In this document: piece after piece, positions 1-9,438 of the stretch
Position numbering within the stretch: position 1 is the first letter of the stretch
Layout: every line of letters begins with the position of its first letter
Assembly (NCBI GenBank): GCA_035772405.1
Contig: JAYKKM010000071.1
Location: 958,001-1,022,000, forward strand
Length of the DNA stretch: 64,000 nucleotides
Origin: Chrysogorgia sp. JL179-B06
Taxonomy: Eukaryota; Cnidaria; Anthozoa; Scleralcyonacea; Chrysogorgiidae
Direction of reading: 5' to 3'
Notes under the pieces: generated by a model
Seen by the model: only the letters and a program-made list of their open reading frames with translations
Told to the model about the DNA's origin: nothing
The model's database searches: none
Made by a program: the position numbers and the translations under genes

Positions 1-92
1 GTATACAACACACCCAACCTGTGTATGACTGTGGCGCATGGGCAGCTCATACATCAATCGAACCAGTATTCTAACCTTTGCTCTCCATCTGA

Positions 93-200
93 GTCTCGGT
101 AGCTCAATGGTTAGACCGTCTCACCCGCGGCAATCAGAAGGTTACATGTGTTCGATCTCTGTCTGGGATTTCTGACGCTTTGAGCTTTACGATCGTCCAT
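93..200 (+). repeat. tRNA-like (SINE-type) fragment
   Basis: The sequence starts with an A-box-like stretch (TAGCTCAATGGTTAGA) and about 35 bases later has a B-box-like stretch (TGTTCGATCTC), the internal pol III promoter arrangement of tRNAs and tRNA-derived SINEs. The arms do not pair well enough for a functional tRNA. The following GCTTTACGATCGTCCATGT occurs again near 30206, which suggests a dispersed family. Full length is unknown. Confidence 0.35.
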
Positions 201-1229
201 GTTTGTATCTTTGATAATTCTAATGGAGTAATGCTCGGATTTCACTGCGTTTCAGTCAGTGACGATGCTGTTACGATTAGCGTTTAAGTTTTTTTCTGGG
301 AATACTAACTTGTCATTGCAATAGACTGAATATGATGGATTGTTTTCGTGATGCAACACGAGACAGATCCACGCGGCACGGCGTATATAATTGCCTTCTG
401 GCCAGAGTATTGCCTTCTGAATATCTTTCAAGAAGTTCACTTAGATCATTCATTAATATCTCGTTCCTGTAGCTATTTCCCTATTTTAATTAGACGGTAG
501 TTGCTCAGTCTGTCTTACTAATTCTGGGGCCTCACCCTTGATATTTTCAACTAGCTTTTCCCTTCTCGCGTGACTGTCTTTTTTACGTTCATCTACGTCA
601 TGCTATGTCTGACTATTTCGTTTTTTCACTTAGCCCATTTCCTTCCTCATGCCGTGTCGCCGCCCTAATGCAACGAATTAATTGTCTCTCTATGCGTATA
701 AATCAGCTTGTCCGGCGCACGTTAAATATAACGTTATTTAAAAATATGAGGTCAAGGTTCCAACCCACACAGCCCCTTTACCATCTGCCGATACAATGTT
801 TTTGATTGATTATTGTGCCGAAAATTTAAACAATCAATGTAATATCCGTGGTAATGAATAGAAAAAATGCGTTAAATGGTATTTTGGAGAAAAAATGTAG
901 TTTGTGCATTCCCTCATGCTTTTGAATGAAACGGGGGCTGTTTTGTTTTTCTGTTCGGTTTTGACGAGTTTATAAATGATTTCAGAGTACTGAGATACGG
1001 TTACTTATCTAGATGATAACGAGCTGTAGTCTCTATAACCACGCAGTCATGTTCACCGTGGTTCATGTTAAAAAGCCGCAAAGTCTAAAGATTGGAAAAA
1101 GATGCAGTATCATGCAATAATAATTTGTCTGCGGCGGAAATATCCTTCGATTGTCTCAACGATTTTTTAACAATTCAATCTCAAGAACTGTAAAGCAACC
1201 ATACACTTGGTCGTTAGTTTGATCTGTTG

Positions 1230-1468
1230 TTGTCTTGTGGTTACCACACATGTCTATGAGCTTGCAGACACAGGTTCAAATCCATTCAGACCACCACTCA
1301 GGGTCTTAACAATAATTGAGGAGAAAGTGCTGCCTTTGCAATAATATCAGCAAATGGTAAGACTTTCGGGTCTTCTCGGATAACGACCTTAAATCGTAGG
1401 CCCTCGGAACCCCTATCAATTGGGCTTCTAGCCTGTTGGGGTATTCCGTTCACCTATAAGAGTGATCA
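1230..1468 (+). repeat. SINE family copy 1 (tRNA-derived head)
   Basis: About 240 bp, nearly identical to 15630-15853. The head has a tRNA-like A-box (TTGTGGTTACCACA, matching GGTCTAGTGGTTA in the second copy) and a B-box-like GGTTCAAATCC. The body shares long runs such as GAGGAGAAAGTGCTGCCTTT and GGCCCTCGGAACCCCTATCA. Two dispersed copies with a pol III-type head fit a tRNA-derived SINE. This copy keeps about 17 bases after the B-box that the second copy lacks. Confidence 0.7.
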
Positions 1469-2875
1469 ATCTAAACGAAGTCTCCATATAACTGAAGGAC
1501 GATCTCCAGGACTTCAATGTATAACACAATTTCCCTACACGAGAGAAAAACTCCTGACACACATCATACGCTATTCAGAAAACCTCGTTTTACAAGAGAA
1601 ACGGCGGTAATTACCATTTCTAGTAAGGTGGTGTTTTTGTGGAATGTTTTGAATGTTTCATAATTTTCTTAGTCTATAAGCCGCATCTGAATAAAACCAT
1701 GACGACAATTCCCATAATCATCCCCGTTAACGCGGATGGCGTGCAGTTAAGAACGTCTAAAAATACTTGAATAATTGTGACTTTAATACATTCCTAGTGA
1801 TCTTATTTTTTTCAATGTTTATCAATCATGTTTATCGTTTAAAACCTCAAGCGTTTTGCTTATCCGCTCAGCGCCAGTGCTGGGCGATTTCTAATTTATC
1901 CAAACTTCATATCAACTTCTAATCCTTAAGCAAGTTTCTATCTTCATTGATCTCCTTGTAGTGCACAGTATGCAAAGCAGTAGAGGTCCATGTACAGATT
2001 AGTATTACTCGGATTCAAACGAACACCACTCACTGAGATTCTACCGCAGAACAACTGATTGGAGATTAAACCAACCGTGTATCTCTCATGTGTTTATGAC
2101 TTCGGAAGTAAAATTATATAGGGGTAGTTTTTCCCACACTTCAGCTGCGCGGCTTTGCTATTTTGGGGTGGAGTTGATCGCAAGGGATACCACCATGAAC
2201 GTCATCAGGAAAATATCCAAATTAGGTCTCACAAAAATATACGCGCCATTATAAGTGTTAACATCACTTTACTATTGAAATATTGACAACTTAGAAATCT
2301 CTATTCATGACCTAATATTTTTGATGGATGGCGCGCAGTGATTGAAAACTTGATTAATGCATTTGTTTAGTTTGTTAGACGAGCGTATAGTCAGACAACG
2401 TAGGCGTATTATTCAAAGTATATATTACTCATCGCTTCAGTCAACTTAAAATGGTTACGTCTGACACGAAGTCTTTATCGACATCGGATTGTGATAATAT
2501 ACAATTGAGTTGTCGTATTTGGCTTTAGATGTTGACAGCTTCGTATGAGCCTTATTTCCGGCAACCTCTTCTGATAATGATTTAATTAACTATATTCACT
2601 AATTAGGCTCTCATTAGCGCCTTCAGGCTTTCGTGTTACTATAAATTCTCGCCGCACATCGTTGTCGAGTTCATTGGATACACGTCGTTAGTACCGAGCG
2701 ATCACAACTTAGCGAAATACAGTTTCTGGTAAGCCTTTCTTCAACTTGAATGTTTTTTAAGTACTTGGTTTTTTTAGATTTATACGCAACGTGTGTAAAT
2801 TTAATCCGTGTTTATTTTCGCTGCTGTAATTTTTTAGACGCATTCAAGTTTTATTGTAAACTGGAAATTTTCAAG

Positions 2876-4687
2876 ATGAACGGAGTCCTACATCTCATCA
2901 CTACATCAATGTTTCTGCTATTTCTCTTTGGAGGAATATCTCCGGTTTTTTCCAGCCCAAAACGGACGCGTGCCCACATGCTAAACACTCAAATTCGCAA
3001 CAATGACATTTTAAGAAGACATATCAACAGCGTCGATAACTATAAAGTTGAAGGTAAGACCTGGTAGTAGTGTATTTTATAGTATTTTATCCATGTATAT
3101 ATATATGTCCAAATTTATATTTTTATATCTCATAATTAACAATATGTAATTCAGCCTTTTGGGCTGCCATTTGTTTCGTATTAAACTATCCATCTATCTA
3201 TCTATCTAATCATCAATTTTCGGTGCCATGCTCATGCCTATCCTTTTGTGTGCAGTTTAAAAGTATCCCTTGCCTGTTTTTTGTTGTTGCCCTTCGTGCC
3301 CCGAACTGCGGATTTCATTCCATGTTTTTAAACACTATATTCTAATTCCCCACATGATTTCTATTAACCCACAAGTAACCTGCCGGGTAATAACAATCGA
3401 TATTTTTTTGCCTTCTTTATTTTGTTTCATCCAACTGTTTCCACATCCTTTCCAACATAGACACAGAAAGATGGTTTCCTGCCAATGGGAAGCTTTGCTC
3501 ATGGCGGTTTTATATTGTTTTGATATTTTGTTTTTACCTGTTTATGTCTTCGCAAAATCACAGTTCTTTGCGTTAATGGCGGAAATCTTTCCATAACTTA
3601 TTTGTTTAGCCTTTAGGAATTCCCAGTGCTCTTCGTTTAACTTTGTTGCACTAGTTTTTAAAATTCTCTAACTTAATGAACGATTCGTTTTTGATTAAGC
3701 TTTTTTTTCCCTACCTGTTTTTGTTTCTTTGATCTGGGAGGCATTGACATTGGTATATTGTAGTAAATGTTTCTTGAAAAGGCGATGTTACACAAGTTCT
3801 GTTAGTTGTCTCGACGTGTTAAATTTTGACAGATTGCGTGATGAAAAATGCGCACCAAACTGTGAGTTAAACCATATGTTAAACCATCTAGGTGTTGTCT
3901 CGCACATTAAGCTTAACGCTTGAGCGTGAATAATTGATGTTGACTCGTTCTCAGTTGCGTTACTTTCGCCGTTTGTGTCTAAGTGAAAATGGAATGTATA
4001 GTTTAGTTAAACCTCTCGGTGTGGTGTTAAAAACCTGACGTGTAAACTGTAAATCCTTTTTGTGAAAAATCTGACGTGGAATACTCTGGACAAAGCTGAG
4101 CCTGGTTGTTTGGACCACCTAAGATGCACGCGCCAGGCTCTCATGTAGATCAACAATCATTTCTACCGCATCAATGTTGTTCCGATATTTAGTCTTGTTA
4201 AGAGGTTTAAAATCTTGTCTCAGACAGCTGGGCATTTTCTAATACCGGACGTGCAATCCATACCTATATACAATACCAGCCAATTGTCTCTTGCTGAGCC
4301 TTAGCTCTGCTTTAATATCATGTTATAGGCTTTGACTCCGAACTCCACCGATAATCTCATTTCTCTATTTCTTTTAAAGCAAAAGAAAGTTGGTCAACAA
4401 GATGTATTGTCTATGATTATAAAGATGACTGCCACAAGACGAACGATGGTTGTGTAAAACGTTCTGTAGAATGCCCCACTGATCGTTATGGTCAACGACC
4501 AGCTTGTTACTCTCTGTGGAAAGATGGCAAGAATCTTCTTCAAGGTTGTTGGGCAGCAGCTCAACATTGCACACGAGATTGTAGAGGTGCACAGCTGTCG
4601 CTAAATCTCAACTTTTGCTGTTGTTACGGTGATAATTGTAACGAAAGATATGGATTCGAAAACGACATACCTGCGGTCCGACGGTAA
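2876..4687 (+). CDS. Secreted activin/BMP type II receptor ectodomain-like protein (soluble)
   Basis: Two exons, 2876-3053 and 4380-4687, join in frame (phase 1, GT-AG) to give 161 residues. ATG 2876 is preferred over an in-frame ATG at 2750 because it opens directly on a signal peptide (hydrophobic core about residues 5-25, small residues VFSS near 24-27). Residues 68-147 carry 12 cysteines. The stretches CYSLWKDG (102-109), QGCW (114-117) and FCCCYGDNCNERY (138-150) match the three-finger ectodomain of ACVR2/BMPR2-type receptors, where CFATWK, KQGCW and FCCC-x4-CN recur. The family normally continues into a membrane helix and a Ser/Thr kinase; here a stop codon follows 14 residues after the CN motif. 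I infer a secreted ligand-binding or decoy protein in TGF-beta/activin signalling. A different Ly6/three-finger protein is the alternative. Confident of the gene model and fold, less so of the role. Confidence 0.8.
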
Positions 4688-4704
4688 AGAACTCATGACG
4701 AAGT

Positions 4705-4710
4705 ATTAAA
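4705..4710 (+). terminator. Candidate polyadenylation signal (ATTAAA)
   Basis: ATTAAA lies 18 bases after the stop codon of the receptor-like gene. It is the commonest variant of AATAAA. The 3' UTR would be very short, so a later signal such as AATAAA near 5464 is also possible. Confidence 0.35.
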
Positions 4711-5322
4711 TTATATAAACAGGTTGCTCATTTCTTTAAAATATCCTAGAGAAACTTGCCAAGAAAAACACTAGCTTGTTACGAAAAGAGAAAGGAAGTT
4801 GAATCGATATAGCACTCCTATAGAGAGTCTTTAAGTGTACCAGCACACGCGGGAGCATGCCTGCAACGGCCGGATGACGGCGCGCGCGCACTTTTCAACG
4901 ACTTAAATCAAAGAATCCAAAATTAGAAAGCAGATCGTCGCCATTTATTGATATTTTATCTCAACGCCGTGTCGTAATTCATAAAAAATATTTTTTATAA
5001 ATTGGATAAAGATTGCTTACAGATATTTTCATGAGATTAGAAGTCAAAACAGTAGGCTCTTTTCGATCCGTTCAAGTTTGATAAAGAAATTATTGAAGTG
5101 TTTCCATAAAATGAATAACAGGCCTTCCGTACCAAATATTAATTTTGAAGACGCTGTCATGCGCAGTTTCTATATTTGCGTGAGAGTATGTCTCATATAG
5201 CTCCTTGCAAAAGTAGCTCAATACATCTAGTAAGTGAAAAAACAAATGAATCCTTGTGCTGTGCTAGTTCCTTGTTCTGGTACACAAGAAGTTCTTCTAA
5301 TGCCGGTTACCATTAAACGAAG

Positions 5323-5862
5323 ATAGTCGCGAGTATGTTTCGATGGTTTTATATTTGGTTCCACCAGAGAGCTCATAGCACGACAAAAATTAAACTGATG
5401 TCCTCGTAGTCTCCTTCGCATCCCCACTAACGGCTGCTTACTGCAGCGCGACATTCCATTCCAAATAAATAGCCAATCACTGCTCTAGTATACCAAAATC
5501 GGGAACTAGAGCTCGCCAGAATTTATAATTACCAAAACAAAATGATTCGGTAAATCGCTGGTTTTTCAAGCTTTACCCTTGATCTTCACCGTTGGTGAAC
5601 CTCATTGTTGAACAAGTCAAGAACCTCAGGGATTTAGGTATCAAAGCACGTCAGCATAAGCGATGTTGAAAGCGAGGAAGAACCGCAACATGTTGAACGT
5701 CGATGTTTTTCAATCATGGCTGTTTCCTGATTGGCCGAGCTAATACAATTGGAATGGAATGTCGCGCTGCAGTAAGCAGCCGTTAGTGGGGAGAGGGAGA
5801 ATACGACCGACACTAAGAACGGCTGCGTTAGGAGACTAATGTCCTCGCGACTATACTTGCGC
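5323..5862. repeat. Foldback / MITE-like inverted repeat
   Basis: The stretch 5421-5462 (CCACTAACGGCTGCTTACTG within it) is the exact reverse complement of 5748-5789, about 42 bp per arm. A shorter outer match (ATAGTCGCGAG) lies at about 5325 and 5855. About 285 bp separate the inner arms. No transposase frame is present, so a non-autonomous foldback element is the simplest reading. Target-site duplications are not obvious. Confidence 0.6.
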
Positions 5863-6617
5863 AATGGTTGCCGAGAAATTAACTTAATTATTTTACACCT
5901 TTTTTATTCTGTTTATCACAATTGTAAGCGATAAACAATGATTAAGGCAGTGATCTTAAGTTTCTACTCTCTCTAGTCGTGAGATTTTTCTCTTCTTCCA
6001 TTCACTATTTTAGCTCATTATAGAACTTTTAACTTTAAGTCAATTCACATTTACTGACTTATATTCATGAATACACTGTTAAGTTATATTAACGAACATG
6101 TTCCGAGGTATTTATTAATCTTATCCAATGTTGTCTTCAACGAAGTTGGCTTTCAAGTTAACCTCGCGATATCATTATATAAAAGCATTTGCCATTGATT
6201 TCTCTACTATTCTTATTTATTGGCAAGTAGTAAAAGCTGTGACCTCAATTGTACAGTACATTTTATTGTGTCATGTTTAATGTCAAGTATAGCTTTGTAA
6301 AATATTGTATTTTAAAAATAAATATTACTTTTTGCGCTGTTTTTTTTGTCTCTCCAAGCTCTCAATGTAAAAACTACTATCTTGTAACGCATATATATCG
6401 GAAGTCCTTCAAGTCTTTTTTAAATGTGACTGAAGTACTTTTTTTCTGAATGTTGAACGTGCTGGTATTGGGTTGATGTCTCCAAAATTCAAAGTACTTC
6501 CAAAAATATATGGGACGTGTGTGTTATATACAGTATAGTGATAAAAGTGTGAAATTGCTTTCTTTCGAAACATTAGACCTATACACTCCTAAACACACAC
6601 TCCTTTTCAGGCTTTTC

Positions 6618-6770
6618 ACATGCACAGCTATAAAGATACACTGCTATACCCATACACTGCTATACCCACACACTGCTATACCCATGCACAGCTATACCCA
6701 CTACCCAGTACACTCCTATACACATACCCTACTGCTATGCCCATACACTGCTATACCCATACACCGTATA
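6618..6770 (+). repeat. 16-bp minisatellite (TACACTGCTATACCCA)
   Basis: About nine imperfect copies of a roughly 16-bp unit run head to tail, with variants such as CACACTGCTATACCCA and GCACAGCTATACCCA. Open frames across it are by-products of the repeat. Confidence 0.8.
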
Positions 6771-6780
6771 TCTTCGTCAT

Positions 6781-6821
6781 GCACGACGTTTCGAACGATG
6801 TGTTTCTTCTAGTCAGATGAA
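6781..6821 (-). ncRNA. Degenerate hammerhead-ribozyme-like motif
   Basis: Read on the minus strand, a CTGA-type core start (CTGACTAGAAG) is followed by a short spacer and then CGAAACGTCG, the GAAAC-GTC order of a type I hammerhead. The first core half is damaged compared with the CTGAAGA copies at 7333-7371 and 8981-9018. It is probably a decayed member of the same repeat family. Confidence 0.3.
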
Positions 6822-7224
6822 GAAACAATGCAAAATCTTTATTCATGAACGCGGCTTTTATGTGGCTAAAGTGCTTAAAAACTGAAATTAGTTCCAGTTG
6901 TGAGATAGAAGAGTAAAACTTTAAAAAACAAAACCATATATGAGAATTGACGTCATAATAATTGTAATCCATCATCATGAGTACTTGTAGTAATTAGTAG
7001 ACAGACAAATCATTCATATATATGCGAAACTGATTGACCAGTTGAAGTGAAAATACCTGGAATATTATTGGAATACTGCAAAATTCTCTGAGGTTTATAA
7101 GATAAAAGAAAAAATTAAAAACACCGGACTAAAAGGGAAGTCTAACGGTTTCACTCTAATGAAAAAAACGTTGTACTTTTTATCTTTTTATAGTAAGATA
7201 TTGATTGTTGTTATAAGAATAAAC

Positions 7225-7430
7225 ATGAAGCTGCTAAGTTCTCAAAAGAACTGGATATAATATGAAAAGGAGAAATAAGAGAACTTCAATGTGTTGAAAA
7301 ATACTTAACTAAGAGTACTTACGTATATTAATGGACGACGTTTAGGACGATGGGTCCTTCTTCAGGTCAGATGAACGACAGTTGGAGATTATTGCAATTC
7401 TCTTATTTCTCCTTTTCATGTTATATTGAG
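7225..7430. repeat. Foldback with hammerhead-like core (minus strand 7333-7371)
   Basis: The left arm near 7255-7300 (GAAAAGGAGAAATAAGAGAA) is the reverse complement of the right arm near 7398-7424. Between them, on the minus strand, lie CTGAAGA, a GGAC...GTCC hairpin with loop CCATC, then TAAAC-GTC, with GAC and GTC able to pair as stem I. This is the order of a type I hammerhead ribozyme (CUGANGA, stem II, GAAA, cleavage triplet), with one change, GAAAC to TAAAC. Hammerheads of this kind are known from Penelope-like retroelements. Related sequence recurs in inverted orientation at 8981-9180. Confidence 0.45.
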
Positions 7431-8420
7431 ATAACGTATGTTATTCTTTCTGAAGAGTTCATGACTAAATGGACTAGCGCCTAGCTATACCTTCTAAGTT
7501 AGTTAAGCGTTAAGAAACGCATAGTATACCCTACTCACCAATGTCTAACCTCTCGTAATAGTATCAATGGTTAACCAAGTATAGAGGTGATGAAAATAAA
7601 TGAAATTATCACTAAATATGAGCTCAGACCTGTTTTAAAACTAGTACTGTAAGAAATGCTAGGAGATCAATAAGGAAAATTTGCATGCTGATATACTATA
7701 AAATCACACACACAATGGACACAGACTACGTCATAGACACATCAAGGTTATTTTCTCGCGATTCAGAAGCTTTACAAGAACAAAAACCCTAACCATAACC
7801 CAAATAAAAACTCTAGTGCTAACCCTGAAATAAAGGAATACTAACCCTACAGCCAATAAAGGGTTAATAGATTGGAACTCTCTTAGTCCTGTTACTAAGT
7901 CTAGTAATAATATTCACGCTTTCAAACGTAACGTAACGGCTAACCAAGAACTGAAACGCTGTGACATTTTTGGAAATTTTTTACTTTAGTGTTAGTATAG
8001 TCTATAGACTTATTTTACACCATTTATAACGTTTGTTTCACATTGTAATTGATTATCGTGTTGATTCGCGAGCTTCGAACTCGTGTGCAGAGTAGAGTTA
8101 TTAGTTGATCTCTCCCGTACTTCGAGGGGTTTCCTCCCTCAGTATGAAATCAACACTTAGATCTTAGCTATGCTCCGTGGTCAGACATGGGTCGTATGGT
8201 GGCAGCCTGCGGTGCCTTTGACATACCTTTGACTCCGCCATGTTCGAGCTAAACAATTTGTAAAGTCACGTGTCTGTTGTGTCCGTTAATACGACCGTTA
8301 CTATTAGAGTTTACTTCATACGCGAATGTAAATTAGTTTTGGAAATCCCGTTGAGATGGACTAATAAAATTTATTGTATTGTAGAACTCTACAGGAGGAA
8401 GGTTATTGCACTCGATGGTG

Positions 8421-8771
8421 TAATGTTAGTCCACTCGTCGCGCAATCAATTTATAGAACAATGATAGAACCCATCGTTCTCTACTGCAATAATAATAATA
8501 ATAATAAACTTTATTTAAAGAAGGTTTACATAAGCATTTACAAAAATGCACCAGTTTAGCAAAGCTAATCTTCCACTGGGCCTTCAATAATCTATTCCTT
8601 GGGGACTGTGCCAGTTCGTTTGAGAAATTTCAGAAAGTTCAAGATAGAGCCTTTAAAATTGTATATGGCAATAATATTTCAAATAATTGGTCTACGCTCG
8701 AAAGTATTCGAAGCAAAATTTGTGTAATAGATGTTTTTAAATGCTTAAACAGCAAAGAGAAACATCATTAA
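8421..8771 (+). pseudogene. LINE reverse-transcriptase C-terminal fragment, interrupted
   Basis: Before the interruption the frame reads ...SIYRTMIEPIVLYC; after it, from 8591, it resumes with LFLGDCASSFEKFQKVQDRA and continues FKIVYG...VIDVFKCLN to a stop at 8771. The order Y-x-x-M-I-x-P-I-x-L-Y-C, then QKVQ-x-RA-x-K-I-V-Y-G, is the thumb/C-terminal region of non-LTR retrotransposon polymerases. Upstream domains (endonuclease, the RT palm with its catalytic aspartates) are absent, so this is a 5'-truncated dead copy. The break is explained by the nested insertion at 8486-8590. Confidence 0.7.
8486..8590 (-). mobile_element. Short retroelement tail nested in the LINE fragment
   Basis: About 100 bp beginning with (AAT)n followed by AAACTTTATTTAAAG splits the LINE frame exactly between two otherwise contiguous segments. 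CAATAAT flanks it on both sides (about 8485 and 8584), consistent with a 7-bp target-site duplication. The AAT-rich edge looks like the 3' tail of a LINE or SINE lying in minus orientation. Confidence 0.55.
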
Positions 8772-8980
8772 TATTTAAGGCAAAATGCCAACATTATTTT
8801 TAACTTTTATACATTTAAAGATATTTCCATTTTTATCTGTACTATAACTTTTACTTGTTTTAACATAGGTTTTTAACTTTATATTGAACACAGGTCCTTG
8901 ATTTATAGCAGCTTATTTATATAGCTGACCAAGCTAACCTGTTAAAATATAGTTAATTATTATTAATACAAAGAATATAG

Positions 8981-9180
8981 GGACGACATTTCAGACAACG
9001 TGTCCTTCTTCAGGTCAAATGAATCACTGACACATCATCCGAAATACGTAAGCCATTAATATACCTAAGTACTCTTAAGTATTTTTCAACACATTGCAGT
9101 TCTCTTATTTCTCCTTTTCATATTATATCCAGTTCTTTTGAGAACTTAGCACCTTTCATATTTATTCTGAAGGTTATTAC
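8981..9180 (-). repeat. Repeat with hammerhead-like motif plus one foldback arm
   Basis: On the minus strand 9018-8981 reads GAC-CTGAAGA-A, then GGACA-CGT-TGTCT (5-bp stem II with a short loop), then GAAAT-GTC-GTCC. All core elements of a type I hammerhead are present in order, and GAC/GTC can form stem I. Downstream, 9095-9175 is the inverted counterpart of 7230-7300. The second arm seems lost. This is the best preserved of the minus-strand copies. Confidence 0.45.
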
Positions 9181-9438
9181 TCCTTAGGAGCATTCTCACT
9201 GAGGACTTCAATCTACTGTAGCAGTACCTCTGGTGGTCCCCCCCTTTCTATTTCAAGGTCAAACTTAGGACACCAATGAAGACTTTAAATCAATATAATA
9301 TTATGCAAACTGGTTCATTAATACATCATTTAAAATTGAGAAACAGTCTTAATAAAATGAAAAAATAAAATGAAAAAATAAAATGATGAACAATGTTAGT
9401 CCATATAACCTTAACACAGTACAATAAAAGTTCTTGTG

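Larger units (their letters stand above)
1..2700. other. Intergenic stretch without a recognised gene
   Basis: AT-rich sequence with frequent stop codons in every frame. Apart from a tRNA-like fragment near the left edge and one SINE copy at 1230-1468, I see no coding exon, array or clear inverted repeat. The last few hundred bases should contain the promoter of the secreted receptor-like gene that follows. A possible 5' UTR splice donor (CTG|GTAAG) lies near 2728. Confidence 0.5.
4711..8400. other. Intergenic stretch with repeats, no recognised gene
   Basis: AT-rich spacer. It contains a GC-rich patch near 4850-4890, a foldback at 5323-5862, a short minisatellite at 6618-6770 and two hammerhead-like motifs. 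I found no open frame with a recognisable protein and no splice-compatible exon chain. Confidence 0.5.

Noticed and set aside
2750..2875. N-terminal extension of the receptor-like protein from the upstream ATG
   Set aside because: It would place 42 residues before the signal peptide. The downstream ATG begins a proper signal peptide and is the more likely start, although transcript data could change this.
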